Shown: positions 18,001-20,543, counted from the stretch's first letter. The stretch is DNA of 22,305 nt from F1-80-MAGs062 sp046345315 (GCA_046345315.1 JBKDKA010000039.1:1-22305); one strand, 5' to 3'. Numbers and translations: made by a program. Notes: generated from the letters alone by a model not told the origin.

Positions 18001-20283
18001 GCCGATGCAGACTTCGCCTTCGGCGGTGCCGGCTTTGATGTGCTGATCGCCAATACCGGTGCGGATCGACTCATCGACTGGGCGAAGCGGTTCAATACCT
18101 ATCTCGTTCCGATCATCCCGACTTCAGCAAGCCCGACGATTTCTGGCCCGACGGTTCTGCGAGATCCGTCACCAACAATGACTCAGTTCCTGGTCGATCT
18201 TGCCGCGGCGTCAGGGTATGACAGCGACATCGACGCCACGGCCAATGCTTATCATGCTGAACTTGGCCTCGTGACCAGCGAAGACGGTCAGATCTGGCTG
18301 GATCAGATTCAGCTTTCCGTGGATCGCGATCCGCCACCGACCAATCTCTACGCAGCTTTGGATACTCAGGGTGGTGTCGAGACCGCTCCGACGCCAGGTA
18401 TCAGAATTCTGACTCCAGGTACGGGAACCGGCGTAACCGAAAACGGTGCGTCTTCCTCGATTCAGATCGTGCTGACGTCACCGCCAACCGGAAATGTTGT
18501 CATCAGTATCTCCGGCAGTGATTCCACAGAACTGTCCACGGACCTTGCATCTCTGACGTTCACTCCGCTCAACTGGGCGGTTCCGCAGTCGATTCGGATT
18601 CAGAGCGTTGATGACGCACTGGCCGATGGTACTCAGACATCGAACGTCAGTGTACGCGTCAATACAGCCCTTTCTCCGACGTCGTGGGCAGCTGTGCCCG
18701 CTCAGACGGTCACCGTCCTGACATACGACGACGAACCTGCTCCGGATTCAACTCGTCCAGTCCTGACAGGACCAGCGGCTCAGACTGCGTCACTCCGGCC
18801 GACACTGACCTGGAATACCGTGCCCGGAGCCGTGTCGTGGGAAATCAGTGTGACCAGCATCACACTCGGACAGACCAGCTGGCTGACAGCGACCTCAACG
18901 ACGAACTCATTCACGCCTTCTGCCGACTTCGGTATCGGAAGCTATGAGTTCCGTGTTCGAGGCGTGACGGCAGATGGCACGCGTCTGGCCTGGTCTCTGC
19001 TCCGAGCATTCCAGGTCAACACGTCGGTCTCTCTCAATGCGATGGTCAGCCGACAGACGATCACCCGACCGGTCATCAGCTGGTCGGTGCTTCCAGGAGC
19101 TGTCCGTTATGATCTCTGGCTGGACAACGTGTCGACCGGACAGACTCAGTACGTACGCAATGGTCTGATTGCGGGCACATCGTGGACCTCCGCGGCGGAT
19201 CTTCCGATCGGAACGTATCGAGTCTGGGTACGCGGGATTGATGCGGCAGGTCTTGGATCAGGCTGGAGTGCCGTTACGGAATTCCAGGTTGCGGTCGCGA
19301 CAGTACTCACCGCAGCACCGGCATCTTCCTTCAATCGTTCTCCGGTACTGGAATGGCAGCCTGTCATCGGTGCTCTTTCCTGGACCCTGCGTCTGCGAAA
19401 TCGAACCCTCAACACGGAAGTTGTCTATTCCGGAATCACGGGCACCAGCTGGACTCCTCCAACGCCACTTGCTGCGGCGTCATATACATGGTCGGTCACA
19501 GCCATCGGGGCAGGCGGGTTCATCGCGAATGCATCGACTTCGAACGACTTCTCTGTGGGCGGACTCACTTCGCTCCTGGGACCAAACGGGACATCGGTAT
19601 CAGCACTGCCGACGTTCAATTGGCAGCCAGTCACCGGTGCTGTGCGTTATGAACTCTGGGTGAATCGGATTGACGTTTCGCTGTCGAAGGTCATCTTCGA
19701 CACGAACCTCACCGGCACAAGCTTCACGTCTCTGTCTTCGCTCACAGCTGGCGGGCAGTATCGAGCCTGGGTGCGGGCAGTCAGTGCCACGGGTGAATTC
19801 GGAGCCTGGTCGACAGGGCTGAACTTCACGGTGGCGTCTGTTGTGGTTCCAGACAGTTCCAAAGATGGAGACTCGGCAGCGGAAGAGTACCTGTTCGCGT
19901 CTCTGCTGACAGATCTGCTGGATGAGATCGAATCAGATCGGCGAAACTCTGACAACGTCGAGGTAACAAGTCAGAATGAAACAGTCTCCCGCGACGTTCC
20001 GGTCAACGTGTCCGCACAACGGGCTGCTGTTGCCGAGGCATCTGCCGAATCGAGTCGTCAGCGAGCTCGAGGTCGACGGTTGTCGTTCACATCGGGGCAT
20101 ACTCCGGATGAAATCCTGCGAGCACACAGTCAGCAGGAACGGTCTGCCGGAATCGCATCACTGGTCACTGTGGATGCTGTCTCGACGACGAAGGCTCAGA
20201 ATCGTGACGCCGAACTGCCGGCTCAGCAGATTGACGATCTGATTCAGACTGTCGTGAATGATCTGTACGAACCGAATCACTGA
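1..20283 (+). CDS. Giant multidomain RTX/Calx-beta/PPC/FN3-like surface or secreted protein (5' partial)
   Basis: The frame is open from base 1 without a stop for 6,760 codons. The first start-like codon (GTG at 34) has no ribosome binding site and is preceded by protein-like in-frame sequence (LNFSLSDQTFTVS), so the true start lies upstream. The visible part would weigh about 0.7 MDa. Domain order, numbering residues from base 1: beta repeats (about 120-350), RTX-like module (391-630), two islands (about 631-1510), second RTX-like module (1713-1933), Calx-beta-like domains (1983-2233), a nested Calx/PPC/repeat block (2235-3580), solenoid strips and EF-hand (about 3580-4210), RTX array (about 4210-6035), Calx-beta-like (6133-6245), four FN3-like domains (6252-6611) and a charged tail. 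I found no cysteine, no catalytic motif, no transmembrane anchor and no LPXTG. Families with these domains are exported and bind Ca2+. A role in adhesion, cell envelope or matrix is inference. The secretion route cannot be told without the N-terminus. Confidence 0.95.
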   Translation: MNFSLSDQTFTVSGLERDLMDPTILNPINEVETSSVVAGVGIGVFELFALYGGAANNNFAVSSFTKSATLDGTEGSDSYVVTLEGTLSGQSKVYVTDSGTGSRDSDDLQIQGGAAADTLHLDADLSRQEIEGSGTGSFRLVYAGVSTSLLDDNSSADAVRTALLALRDGSNQPLITDLSVTKSGTADAPFWSIILIAANPGGKNPEGKFLRLASTSNTYTAQVSRATVTRLNDSDVAGLLDGRPDIDGMFGRPSFETQSFNVLNGRTGTFRLTYNGQSTAALPHTASASDIEQALEALTSIHQVTVSGGGTGRNPWRVVFVDAVKDSKGNFLPLSTNVVQNGVNGAVLTNTPSDVVTVPMDIADAAATTRESASLANPANYQRVFYDRTAEVVEIHGGGQDDTFISDDSMAATVVYGDDGNDNFLIGRVIKTRTVTVNGSPIEVIDGDDGVTPGVSFNAIFFGGRGNDYFEVNHNVGVLALFGEAGDDTFFLKAQLQARDAGQGLQTNEMTGAEISAGAGDINNNIEGADKDILINYLENNRVEIYGGSGFDTVVVAGTALADTFYIYTDADDRQYLFGAGLKLENIDGIERLALVTGAGDDIVYLYGLKSSLSLLINTGTGNDQVIVGGDQKTFNVTYPRNSAVYTVQQNVAQDQYLSQKYNYNNLEFDRRSLTQTQKEQAWRDFYAKWVNRELNASQKAAVTISREHWNLLEANLAVAMKLYAQAVELAASPWRIVPLSNVPSRWGANAGAERAEFLQNVNDFEQSLQNTNAWRWGLQTVSSRTYRYGWFNLRRRTVYSSALYPALVNNYAPRLPSTVDYDTLTGVAGGNNFYANGRSLDRILLDEYLRPAVAYTVWGDMIRADQVRQGTGLFSQRIANWGWEPDLYYGDLYTHQTPAGGWMPHISGERGVWSSTWGTAGDGERMFWDLMTLFYDIDAPAPDNIINVEQTFGTQIVTGSASYRFDNLPARTVAKIMPQNYDLSRIAGVVRIGGGPSSTGGDTLIVNARNSSGVVANLSETVLQLADYSYNLSALTLPSGVTHDDVQSALERADRETQIGVLNDLLNRTTANATVSLTRDTETNRFELNARLTELSTAVTGLTGLTTDVQQRFHLDLQGFVLRGQILLGAAGQSTSTFSLDALDRLLNSNAMRELLASRVSATAAAATAVETKLKSLRDYLTLISVSSELRNQSFSWTADNGLRVYEQNTPNVAARRTIYRYNQKVWEEVEYQDGKDWFNRANGTRFSTRLDPYGDSNDVNRRFPDNDIDGDSRTLRQIDFVIYKDGNVNNNSPSNLETGTIYGSTYGYNPIEMQKAYAAKIDNFQRSYYTYSWYGVGSDGHRVLEAVAIRRLNDRDASINPAVTVDGQSQLGPSDAALRDRVYLTPSNWVAYVNQLTTSGMLTGPQQTYFLGKSFTDATVTELVETALRQTLRTDISVPVSDGLVLKKSGADHTVDIEQFRDDAGFYLPSVVTITRVDTINVTIPNSYVTSRDAATAYTVRYDVLSGLNSRGIWVTGFENAELNLNVDATASVADQLTVGPTRYLDNLTISTGDGNDRLVISSTVSNSLTVQTGTGIDSIYLADATGTTDIDAGAGDDQFYINYTGGGVLTERNGITGTLNLSGQAGADDYHIGMTGQGTARFNLIEPAPTGVNDPVTNQIDSLSLSGTRSADMFLFRPHSISAVETDANGSQVAGGGAIRLGYTSQLEQIVVDGREGNDTFVLDDVNSVLTIYGGRGDDKFQVGQVFQSPRDDKAGIAVEDRFPTVQTTQGFLSNGVSVPTALFGGAGDDSFAVYRNVADLSLYGEEDNDNFLIRAFVRVNPDDPDAPITNVNGGQGADFISYTINAPVNIEGGDGLDTLTVVGTEFGEDFVVTEDGIFGGGLAVGYNGIEKIVLDSLAGNDTFYIAGTKDDVVVSLVGGLGSDTFNVGGSNNSGPISVVSNDLLGHSGLIGHTVTSTDGNYNGIGVGDVSANIQDNEEAGVMIISQQPTLRVFEDAHAELQALALVMYAIVLTRAPMEPVRIVATPTPLSDSERAKGARGVLLNGNSDGAVLVFDQTNWFIPKTITVTADADTYAEGTRNFEIKHTAVEGTFAEDGDEYDNLNIRRMVVEVVDNDAPGVLISQTGDGTRVSEKGAFGSTDTYQVVLNKAPTSNVTVTITSDSQVQVQGLGQFTFTPTNWYIPQTVTIRALDDTDVEGTHFSRITHSVSETGGYTGVVAKSVDVTVIDDEVAGVLVTQSGGSTNVTEITSKVPVGGGQITLGSTGATVKGSFGSGVSGGSVLPEVATNDYITNAQDLDLGKWSTYTNPDISEAGTIPHITVQARGEGRYDYFKFNVNNAPTSGLKLKLDIDQTSRNVYWEGGLQVFRLGENGSVASWPSYFGSPVMRFGTSSILDATPNNQLDADHDASYSGLIKENGTYIVIVSDRYFLGVPRGATYDLHVSLENHKTDSFIFTPQVVHEHESDSLTGQDLDDPSGWYTLYNPQVGSGTAFDSSTTYTTVQGFGDGTTDRYRFAVGATALKRTGADFTNPDPSDGPFYETAEVVFSGVPSVGDLWILNVNGTPWDHEVVNGDTVETVAAALAAKVHAAGSPTFVTTDSVTGAVSLTITDATGFTLAAPTIHHANVADISGTSGSGAVRFSTALMDFSGQLTGSTQWTVLLDGVPYTVNVGNNLNNTVEALRAAINGNNGYTATRSGSDLTVTKSGGATFSAQFQQAGRAPRGRVTINGTPDQATLASGRWTSATLDIDPAHTGETVTVTVNGKAYTTPGSSNATLMATNLGAAIKLDHANTTFSGDEITVSNSAGFTISYSVSQAAAQGTLTTTKQNWTSRDLTLAVPGGGSFQSSDTWKVTVDGEDFQASGASLNAVGSALASSITASGDFTATFDSGSSLLRIRKAGNSAPVVTSTVLAAVQGTLTVSNGANALQKLLTVGGTVTAGETWSVELDANETITYVAGSNGDTVDADTVAAELAALIDNLPAYTASSTGGVVTVNSASSLTVSTDVLPATSVDGSFTNAGTASGQIASVVLGGSKVTDEIWSLTLDGGAAGTYEVTGSTAGIDDIGTALDGTIASGSYAHSYDAASNTLTIVRLAAGTLTVGTSVTMPISDAVQATSGTQHAAQSLTVSNLDAFAPGDIWTISAEIAPTAGTPTTGTYTVQAGDTADTVLTALTSSFSAAGYTVQISGGTLTLSRSDREPITVEILHDSSAGSFTGTLDTRVHYDGVTLDLTKSGELGANKLWVLTIDGITHTYRTKAKDTLHHVAEGLWKKFDDDVTVPAGWSITTAHVDDLHSIVLSGLNGSVVTLTEGDGTLSGLIDIDQFTTTSGNAINTPLQIRLYAPDGSLVSTSTAHGSPADNGSLSINDPMLAFTITQTGTYTIEISMPNPDPMAVQQTLGVLAGSLYRMHLSLPGHETNSRQVELRDKSLKFLTGANAGQSFQITDYNGAESSYTLDADPSLVVSPGDRFAIEFDITTIYPSYTSESEPQREDTYTVVLTKRPTQNVTINLAGLATETYNSRQAFAAGGGMLNLQQAQLVNTTLTFTPDNWDVPQIVTVKAVDDDVVDGQDAQVIVALDQRVNRIRGPVQIDGGTRVSAEEFLNRPVTLPGETNWPQAEGAVSSVSTNGSGLATLTDLTMKHVDQATVTRVPGFDPRMNDYPYTITFIDGALRGYSFDVASSNGQTVTFKTPWPTGPSGALTPSTGDKFFITAVNLNLNVNEAVQVDTVNIYNNASPANESVTITDSRVFGLGMGPDTVIGGESFAGGISYSGIENLNLELGSGRNTITVESTHQGETQISSGSGDDTVSVKTIAGHTVIRTGTGSDTVTVSSDNHLIDQIGGLLVLESTDGNDTLNIDDSADVNNNEGVLTDTTLTGLDMPSVPEVQTLRVQGAGGTFKLRINGQGAETGRPDSAQITRLSGFAEVTLSYGISASAFASILNEVYGSTSSDISVTETNDGVVWNYDIEFGKHFAGIDFAQIQWAEDLDNNGLLETSEISADVRIGTRRDGSQNPTRNIVQTITVTATSGTFEFQVLGQLVSLAYNATAAEFAAALDLILNPSNDKPNQPHTSNFTVSRIGNVFMVIFRGAHSTASIDPSTLVSRPAAGLASIETRLSGLNYYGYETVNLTLGSGNDTLNVRSTATGSTVNVQTAQGDDTINMSSNAGTNTGTVDNIRGLLNVDGGTGSNRLRISDTADTTADNVAISRVSAAATEQIRIAGLASADIVFSATGGTFGQGITISGGSGGNTYSVGASFAASPTVINLGTGDDFINVSSHVVATDGTKSVFGQSGNDTLDASSAAQAIVLDGGSGNDILLGGTGADTIRGGRGLDLINAGAGNDQISGDSSWSVTTNGIASEDALAAGAGESDILIGSRGSDTIDGQGGEDIVFGDDGSVTTLNISATSGVDFGDDRLIGSTGNDTLIGGQGSDVIQGNDGTDVVSGDGIAITRLTGGVRLDVNGRVEQLAGGQMMAINAQTNVNDGNDTLTGDAGNDFILGGGGSDHLSDSSGSDLMVGDHVDVTLTSAGRYTLVASAFENTGAADTLLAGDGNNVVIGGFGSDTITSGIGHDIVLGDSGTVTFSAAGGRQVISGTSTNGAADTLTLGSGSNVVIGGAGADLITAGDNPDIILGDSGTVDYVSTDNNSTEVDVITSTFAASDGNDTIIGGNGLNRVLAGGGADSITSGTSDDVIVADSGSMTFGTLGERRVISSVSTTGSGDVITVTGGNNLIIAGSGSDTINAVGGNDVLLGDEGEVNYVIDDNNSNFIDRVTTAETTGGNDRIIAGEGNNIVFAGNGNDTVTAGSGNNFVLGDTGNLRFGTTGNLRRASTPGTSGGNDSITITGGNNFVIAGVGTDSVTVGNGTDMILGDSGVIDYVITDNNETAVDLIESGAAPGDGNDTIIAGSGAKYIIAGNGNDTITTGNGSDFVLGDSGTMTFGTLGRLRTATTPGIAGGADTITLADGDNVIIAGTGADQVTVGNGMNTILGDSGTVDYVVTDGSDLFVDQIVSDSALTDGNDRIITGNGQGRIIAGGGNDTVSTGIGNDLVLGDSGTLIFGTTGNLRSATTPSTSGGADSITIAGGDNVVIGGIGADTITTGTGVDMILGDSGTVDYVGTDNNETNVDQLRSDASVADGPDVITAGNGRNWIIGGNGLDTISSGTSDDIILGDSGFMTFGTAGERRIISSLATSGSSDTITVTGGNNVIIAGSGSDNVTTGTGNDVVLGDEGEINYVIDDGNSSFIDRITSPDTTDGHDNIAVGAGNNIVVSGNGNDLVSTGTGNDIVLGDTADLTFGLTGRLRTLTGLSNLGGSDMITISGGDNIVLGGAGEDQITTGNGYDIVLGDVGTINTIIDDADESDIDRIVAPGSAFGDDDIIATGGGAGFIFGGTGSDSITAGSGTDLIFGDHGQLQGDISPAALPLNMNTDPFTFTSIDTDATYFRNHDFIRAGASDDIVLGGQGDDRILGESGDDDLIGGHNVVDGADGNDQIDAGSGHDVVTGDNAVILRETRVTDTRWRALSGTELLSVTGNGVLTGAAQADPTARQKRSITLLNHTSLTSALVFGNDSIAGGSGDDQIFGQLGNDAIQGDGSVLNTSGNVTFSIQTTFLSADDIDGSGTDGDDYVEGGGGNDTILGNLGQDDLIGGSSELFGTPTSSHRPDGQDVIYGGSGTRAARNDAGLSGDTQNGHARDADMILGDNGNIFRVVGINGVASGSGYLRFNYDIYGTTAIIPRTIQYLEYAFGDTSSAALNDILRGETGDDSIHGMSGNDVLFGDGEDDDLIGGAGNDRIFGGTGEDGIIGDDGRIFTSRNGLTELLHGVSTPSVQTLTAMTGTPIGAITHMFGRLKKSVDLAQYRIGGHDVIYGGLGDDFIHAGAGDDAVSGAEATAAWYLATPLPDSSLLNYNPGTRMFQAYVPGQGLAKISNFLLNFEATDGGGQKISDGTDSIFGNEGNDWIVGGTQNDRMFGGMGDDLLNADDNLETNGGLNNAPDAPAWADADFAFGGAGFDVLIANTGADRLIDWAKRFNTYLVPIIPTSASPTISGPTVLRDPSPTMTQFLVDLAAASGYDSDIDATANAYHAELGLVTSEDGQIWLDQIQLSVDRDPPPTNLYAALDTQGGVETAPTPGIRILTPGTGTGVTENGASSSIQIVLTSPPTGNVVISISGSDSTELSTDLASLTFTPLNWAVPQSIRIQSVDDALADGTQTSNVSVRVNTALSPTSWAAVPAQTVTVLTYDDEPAPDSTRPVLTGPAAQTASLRPTLTWNTVPGAVSWEISVTSITLGQTSWLTATSTTNSFTPSADFGIGSYEFRVRGVTADGTRLAWSLLRAFQVNTSVSLNAMVSRQTITRPVISWSVLPGAVRYDLWLDNVSTGQTQYVRNGLIAGTSWTSAADLPIGTYRVWVRGIDAAGLGSGWSAVTEFQVAVATVLTAAPASSFNRSPVLEWQPVIGALSWTLRLRNRTLNTEVVYSGITGTSWTPPTPLAAASYTWSVTAIGAGGFIANASTSNDFSVGGLTSLLGPNGTSVSALPTFNWQPVTGAVRYELWVNRIDVSLSKVIFDTNLTGTSFTSLSSLTAGGQYRAWVRAVSATGEFGAWSTGLNFTVASVVVPDSSKDGDSAAEEYLFASLLTDLLDEIESDRRNSDNVEVTSQNETVSRDVPVNVSAQRAAVAEASAESSRQRARGRRLSFTSGHTPDEILRAHSQQERSAGIASLVTVDAVSTTKAQNRDAELPAQQIDDLIQTVVNDLYEPNH
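367..1047 (+). repeat. Two 'G-T-[FG]-F/S-x-L-x-Y-x-G' beta repeats in the giant protein
   Basis: Two tandem domains of about 95-100 residues share a pattern: a strand GTGSFRLVYAG (copy 1) or RTGTFRLTYNGQ (copy 2), a short helix of the type A-D-A-V-R-T-A-L or S-D-I-E-Q-A-L-E-A-L, a valine-rich strand, then a P-W/F-W-x-[IV]-x-[FI] strand. Two more divergent copies lie at about 11665-11990 and 12064-12330. This unit is widespread in giant planctomycetal and cyanobacterial repeat proteins. Its function is not known to me. Confidence 0.6.
1171..1890 (+). repeat. RTX-like calcium-binding module, copy 1
   Basis: About 240 residues of repeated G-G-x-G-x-D-x-[FI]-type turns: IHGGGQDDTF, VYGDDGNDNF, FFGGRGNDYF, LFGEAGDDTFF, IYGGSGFDTV, NTGTGNDQV. 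Spacing is looser than in a classical nonapeptide RTX roll, with inserts between turns. In RTX proteins such Asp/Gly turns bind Ca2+ and drive beta-roll folding after export. It is closely paralleled by the module at 5137-5799. Confidence 0.75.
1891..2835 (+). other. Trp/Tyr-rich globular island inside the repeat protein
   Basis: About 315 residues break the Gly/Asp repeat pattern. The segment is rich in W, Y, R and N, for example QAWRDFYAKWVNREL, NAWRWGL, RYGWFNLRRR, RIANWGWEPDLYYGDLY, GGWMPHISGERGVWSSTWG and MFWDLMTLFYDID. The first part looks helical, the second mixed. No catalytic motif is recognised and I cannot assign it to a family. It is flanked by beta-rich sequence (KTFNVTYPRNS before, TQIVTGSASYRF after), so it looks like a domain inserted into a repeat scaffold. 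A ligand- or carbohydrate-binding role would be speculation based on the aromatic content. Confidence 0.55.
2836..3090 (+). other. Short beta-solenoid strip between the two islands
   Basis: The motif L-S-R-I-A-G-V-V-R-I-G-G-G followed by G-G-D-T-L-I-V-N-A matches the I-x-G-x-[LV]-x-V-x-G-G-x-G-x-[DN]-x-L-x-I pattern at about 11520-11600 and 12530-12620. It is therefore the scaffold re-emerging between two non-repetitive insertions. Confidence 0.5.
3091..4540 (+). other. Second non-repetitive island: helix-rich segment followed by mixed domain
   Basis: About 480 residues without RTX turns. The first part (about 3130-3600) has long heptad-like stretches of L, A, E, R and T (VQSALERADRETQIGVLNDL, LNARLTELSTAVTGL, ALDRLLNSNAMRELLASRV), suggesting helical bundle or coiled-coil structure. 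The second part (about 3600-4400) is Tyr/Arg/Asp-rich (YRYNQKVWEEVEYQDGKDWF, RSYYTYSWYGVGSDGHR) and contains a D-N-D-I-D-G acidic loop. The segment returns to beta strands around VVTITRVDTINVTIP (from about 4415). Family not recognised. Confidence 0.5.
4541..5136 (+). repeat. Beta-solenoid/RTX-like strips
   Basis: Repeated strand-turn units with the pattern [IL]-x-[TS]-G-x-G-x-D-x-[IL]: TISTGDGNDRLVIS, TVQTGTGIDSIYLA, DIDAGAGDDQFYIN, NLSGQAGADDYHI. They resemble the solenoid strips near 11300-12600 and lead directly into the second RTX-like module. Confidence 0.6.
5137..5799 (+). repeat. RTX-like calcium-binding module, copy 2
   Basis: About 221 residues parallel copy 1 at 1171-1890 in order and detail: IYGGRGDDKF, LFGGAGDDSFAVYRNV, LYGEEDNDNFLIRAF, VNIEGGDGLDTLTVVG, then a glycine-rich strand ending in GIEKIVLDSLAGNDTFYIAG (copy 1 has GIERLALVTGAGDDIVYLYG). 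This marks an ancient internal duplication. The residues between the two copies include both non-repetitive islands. Confidence 0.75.
5947..6699 (+). repeat. Two tandem Calx-beta-like domains
   Basis: Each begins with A/P-G-V-[ML]-I-[IS] and ends with V-[VD]-V-[VT]-V-[VI]-D-[ND]-[DE]. The diagnostic central strand is FDQTNWFIPKTITVTADAD in domain 1 and FTPTNWYIPQTVTIRALDD in domain 2, each followed by an E-G-T turn. Calx-beta domains are Ca2+-binding beta sandwiches of Na/Ca exchangers and integrin beta4; bacterial versions occur in large adhesins. Domain 1 runs to about 6357 and domain 2 starts at 6361. Confidence 0.75.
6859..7353 (+). other. PPC-like (bacterial pre-peptidase C-terminal) domain 1
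   Basis: A beta-sandwich pattern typical of PPC: N-D-Y-x-x-x-A-Q-D-L opening, R-Y-D-Y-F-K-F-N-V, K-L-D-I-D-Q, LQVFRLGENGSV, then ENGTYIVIVSD and YDLHVSLENH at the end. PPC domains are usually found in secreted or surface proteins. The domain lies inside the split third Calx-beta-like domain. Confidence 0.6.
7387..10260 (+). other. PPC-like domain 2, split by the eight-repeat array
   Basis: The first half (7387 to about 7560) has QDLDDPSGWYTLYNP and TTDRYRFAV, matching QDLDLGKWSTYTNP and RYDYFKFNV of PPC 1. The second half resumes at 9961 with LIDIDQFTTT, LQIRLYAPDGSLVS, TQTGTYTIEIS and YRMHLSLPGHETNS (to 10260), matching KLDIDQ, LQVFRLGENGSVAS, KENGTYIVIVS and YDLHVSLENHKTDS of PPC 1. About 2.4 kb of repeats sit between the halves, at the point where PPC 1 has only a short loop. 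Confidence 0.6.
7636..9945 (+). repeat. Array of eight 'W-x-V-x-L-D-G' beta repeats
   Basis: Eight diverged units of about 70-90 residues start near 7636, 7942, 8239, 8506, 8794, 9082, 9373 and 9684. The common plan is a hydrophobic strand, a short acidic or Gly turn, [TLIE]-x-W-x-[VL]-x-[LVI]-[DN]-G (for example GDLWILNVNG, STQWTVLLDG, SDTWKVTVDG, KLWVLTIDG), an amphipathic helix such as VETVAAALAAKVHAAG, then Y-T-A-x-x-[ST]-G-x-x-L-T-[VI]-T. Unit 3 has V in place of W. Linkers often carry Q-G-T-L-T. Similar units occur in large bacterial adhesin-like proteins. No enzymatic residues are evident. Confidence 0.7.
10288..11145 (+). repeat. Two small 'P-G/S-x-G-D-x-F-x-I' beta domains flanking Calx-beta half 3b
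   Basis: Copy 1 (10288-10434) reads LKFLTGANAGQSFQITDYNG and ends VSPGDRFAIEF. Copy 2 (about 10999-11145) has YTITFIDGALRGYSFDVASS and ends STGDKFFITAV. Both show a strand, a G-x-x-[FS]-F-x-[IV] strand, and a terminal T/P-G-D-[RK]-F-x-I strand. The lengths are about 50 residues each. The relationship is by pattern only. Confidence 0.45.
11290..12640 (+). repeat. Duplicated beta-solenoid strips with two intervening G-T-F repeats
   Basis: Strip 1 (about 11320-11640) has GIENLNLELGSGRNTITVES, then GSGDDTVSVKTIAG, GTGSDTVTV and IGGLLVLESTDGNDTLNIDD. Strip 2 (about 12370-12625) has GYETVNLTLGSGNDTLNVRS, then AQGDDTINM and IRGLLNVDGGTGSNRLRISD in the same order. Between them are two G-T-F type repeats (AGGTFKLRINGQ, SGTFEFQVLGQ) related to those at 367-1047. 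This looks like tandem duplication of a solenoid-plus-repeat cassette. Confidence 0.6.
11965..12000 (+). other. Canonical EF-hand calcium-binding loop
   Basis: The twelve residues DLDNNGLLETSE fit the EF-hand loop D-x-[DN]-x-[DN]-G-x-[ILV]-x-x-x-E at every key position (1, 3, 5, 6, 8, 12). The loop is inside the third G-T-F repeat. It is a single loop without an obvious partner, and Ca2+ binding is inferred from the motif. Confidence 0.6.
12641..13743 (+). repeat. RTX array, N-terminal part
   Basis: Classical RTX nonapeptides (G-G-x-G-x-D-x-[LI]-x) occur back to back: GGSGNDILLGGTGADTIRGG, AGAGNDQISGD, GSRGSDTIDGQGGEDIVFGD, GSTGNDTLIGGQGSDVIQGN. Inserts end in G-D followed by beta hairpins. 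The last A-type half-unit (from about 13570) already foreshadows the regular super-repeat that follows. Confidence 0.85.
13744..16236 (+). repeat. Seven tandem 118/119-residue RTX super-repeats
   Basis: Equivalent glycines start units at 13744, 14101, 14455, 14812, 15169, 15526 and 15880, with the next boundary at 16237. Spacings are 357, 354, 357, 357, 357, 354 and 357 bases. Each unit has an A half (G-T-M-T-F-G-T-x-G-x-L-R, then DTITxxGGxNxxIAG, ending LGDSG) and a B half (TVDYVxTDNNxxxVD, then DGNDTIIAGNG and GNGNDTITTGNGxDxVLGDSG). The Asp-rich turns are typical Ca2+-binding beta-roll positions. Units are diverged at synonymous sites, so the array is not a recent expansion. It is purely coding. 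Confidence 0.9.
16237..18110 (+). repeat. RTX array, C-terminal part with conserved closing block
   Basis: RTX clusters (GGQGDDRILGESGDDDLIGG, GGSGDDQIFG, GGGGNDTILGNLGQDDLIGG, GGAGNDRIFGGTGEDGIIGD, GGLGDDFIHAGAGDDAVSG) alternate with longer inserts. The block ends with LNADDNLETNGG, FAFGGAGFDVLIANTGADRL and IDWAKRFNTYLVP. From general knowledge of the family, this type of ending (DVLIANTGxDRLIDW) recurs at the close of RTX regions in large calcium-binding proteins of planctomycetes and other bacteria. It probably caps the beta roll. Confidence 0.8.
18397..18735 (+). other. Fourth Calx-beta-like domain
   Basis: It starts G-I-R-I-L-T-P-G and contains the signature strand FTPLNWAVPQSIRIQSVDD followed by an A-D-G-T turn. 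It ends VTVLTYDDE, equivalent to the V-T-V-I-D-D-E end of the domain closing at 6699. It is intact, unlike the third copy. Confidence 0.7.
18754..19833 (+). repeat. Four FN3-like domains
   Basis: Four tandem units of about 90 residues span about 18754-19017, 19021-19290, 19291-19557 and 19558-19833. Shared landmarks are a P-x-[LIF]-x-W strand, a [VL]-P-G-A-V or I-G-A-L or T-G-A-V turn, the Y-[ED]-L-W-[LV]-type strand, G-T-S-[WF]-T, the Y-[RE]-[VAF]-[WR]-V-R strand, and a closing [WN]-S-x-x-x-x-F-x-V. The pattern resembles fibronectin type III or related immunoglobulin-like carbohydrate- or protein-binding domains often located at the C-terminus of surface proteins. Confidence 0.7.
19834..20283 (+). 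other. Charged C-terminal tail of the giant protein
   Basis: About 149 residues without repeat pattern. An acidic amphipathic segment (AAEEYLFASLLTDLLDEIES) is followed by a polar S/E/N/V stretch, a basic patch (RQRARGRRLSF), another polar stretch, and a final amphipathic helix-like end (QQIDDLIQTVVNDLYEPNH). There is no anchor or sorting motif. Type I secretion signals lie at the extreme C-terminus and are poorly conserved, so an export role is possible but not shown. Confidence 0.5.
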
Positions 20284-20318
20284 TCGAGTCATCTTTACTG
20301 GACCGCGCCACGTTGCGA

Positions 20319-20349
20319 CTGTCCATCGACGATCTGCGTCGATGGACAG
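20319..20349 (+). terminator. 12-bp perfect hairpin just after the giant gene
   Basis: The arm CTGTCCATCGAC (20319-20330) pairs perfectly with GTCGATGGACAG (20338-20349) across a 7-base loop, 36 bases after the stop codon. No U-tract follows, so it is not a textbook intrinsic terminator. Its position favours transcript-end formation or 3' mRNA protection. Confidence 0.5.
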
Positions 20350-20391
20350 GTTCGAATGGGGCCGCAGCGTTGAGACACTCTCTTTTGGTGT

Positions 20392-20412
20392 GCCACTGGC
20401 TCAGCCAGTGGC
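20392..20412. repeat. Short palindrome, REP-like
   Basis: GCCACTGGCT, one C, AGCCAGTGGC forms a 10-bp near-perfect palindrome. A second 7-bp inverted repeat, GTACCGG/CCGGTAC, follows at 20431-20447. Such short GC palindromes are typical of dispersed extragenic repeats. Copy number cannot be judged from one window. Confidence 0.4.
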
Positions 20413-20543
20413 TTTGCTGAATCGGAACGGGTACCGGGGGCCGGTACGGCCCGAGAGGTGATTCCTTCTGGTGTCAGCATTCACAATTCCGTTCTGCGCC
20501 TGAACTGCCGATGTGAACGGATAAATTCGGAAAGTCAGAGACG

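Noticed and set aside
20258..20461. 67-codon ORF overlapping the end of the giant gene
   Set aside because: It spans the terminator-like hairpin and the palindrome at 20392-20412, and lacks any coding character.
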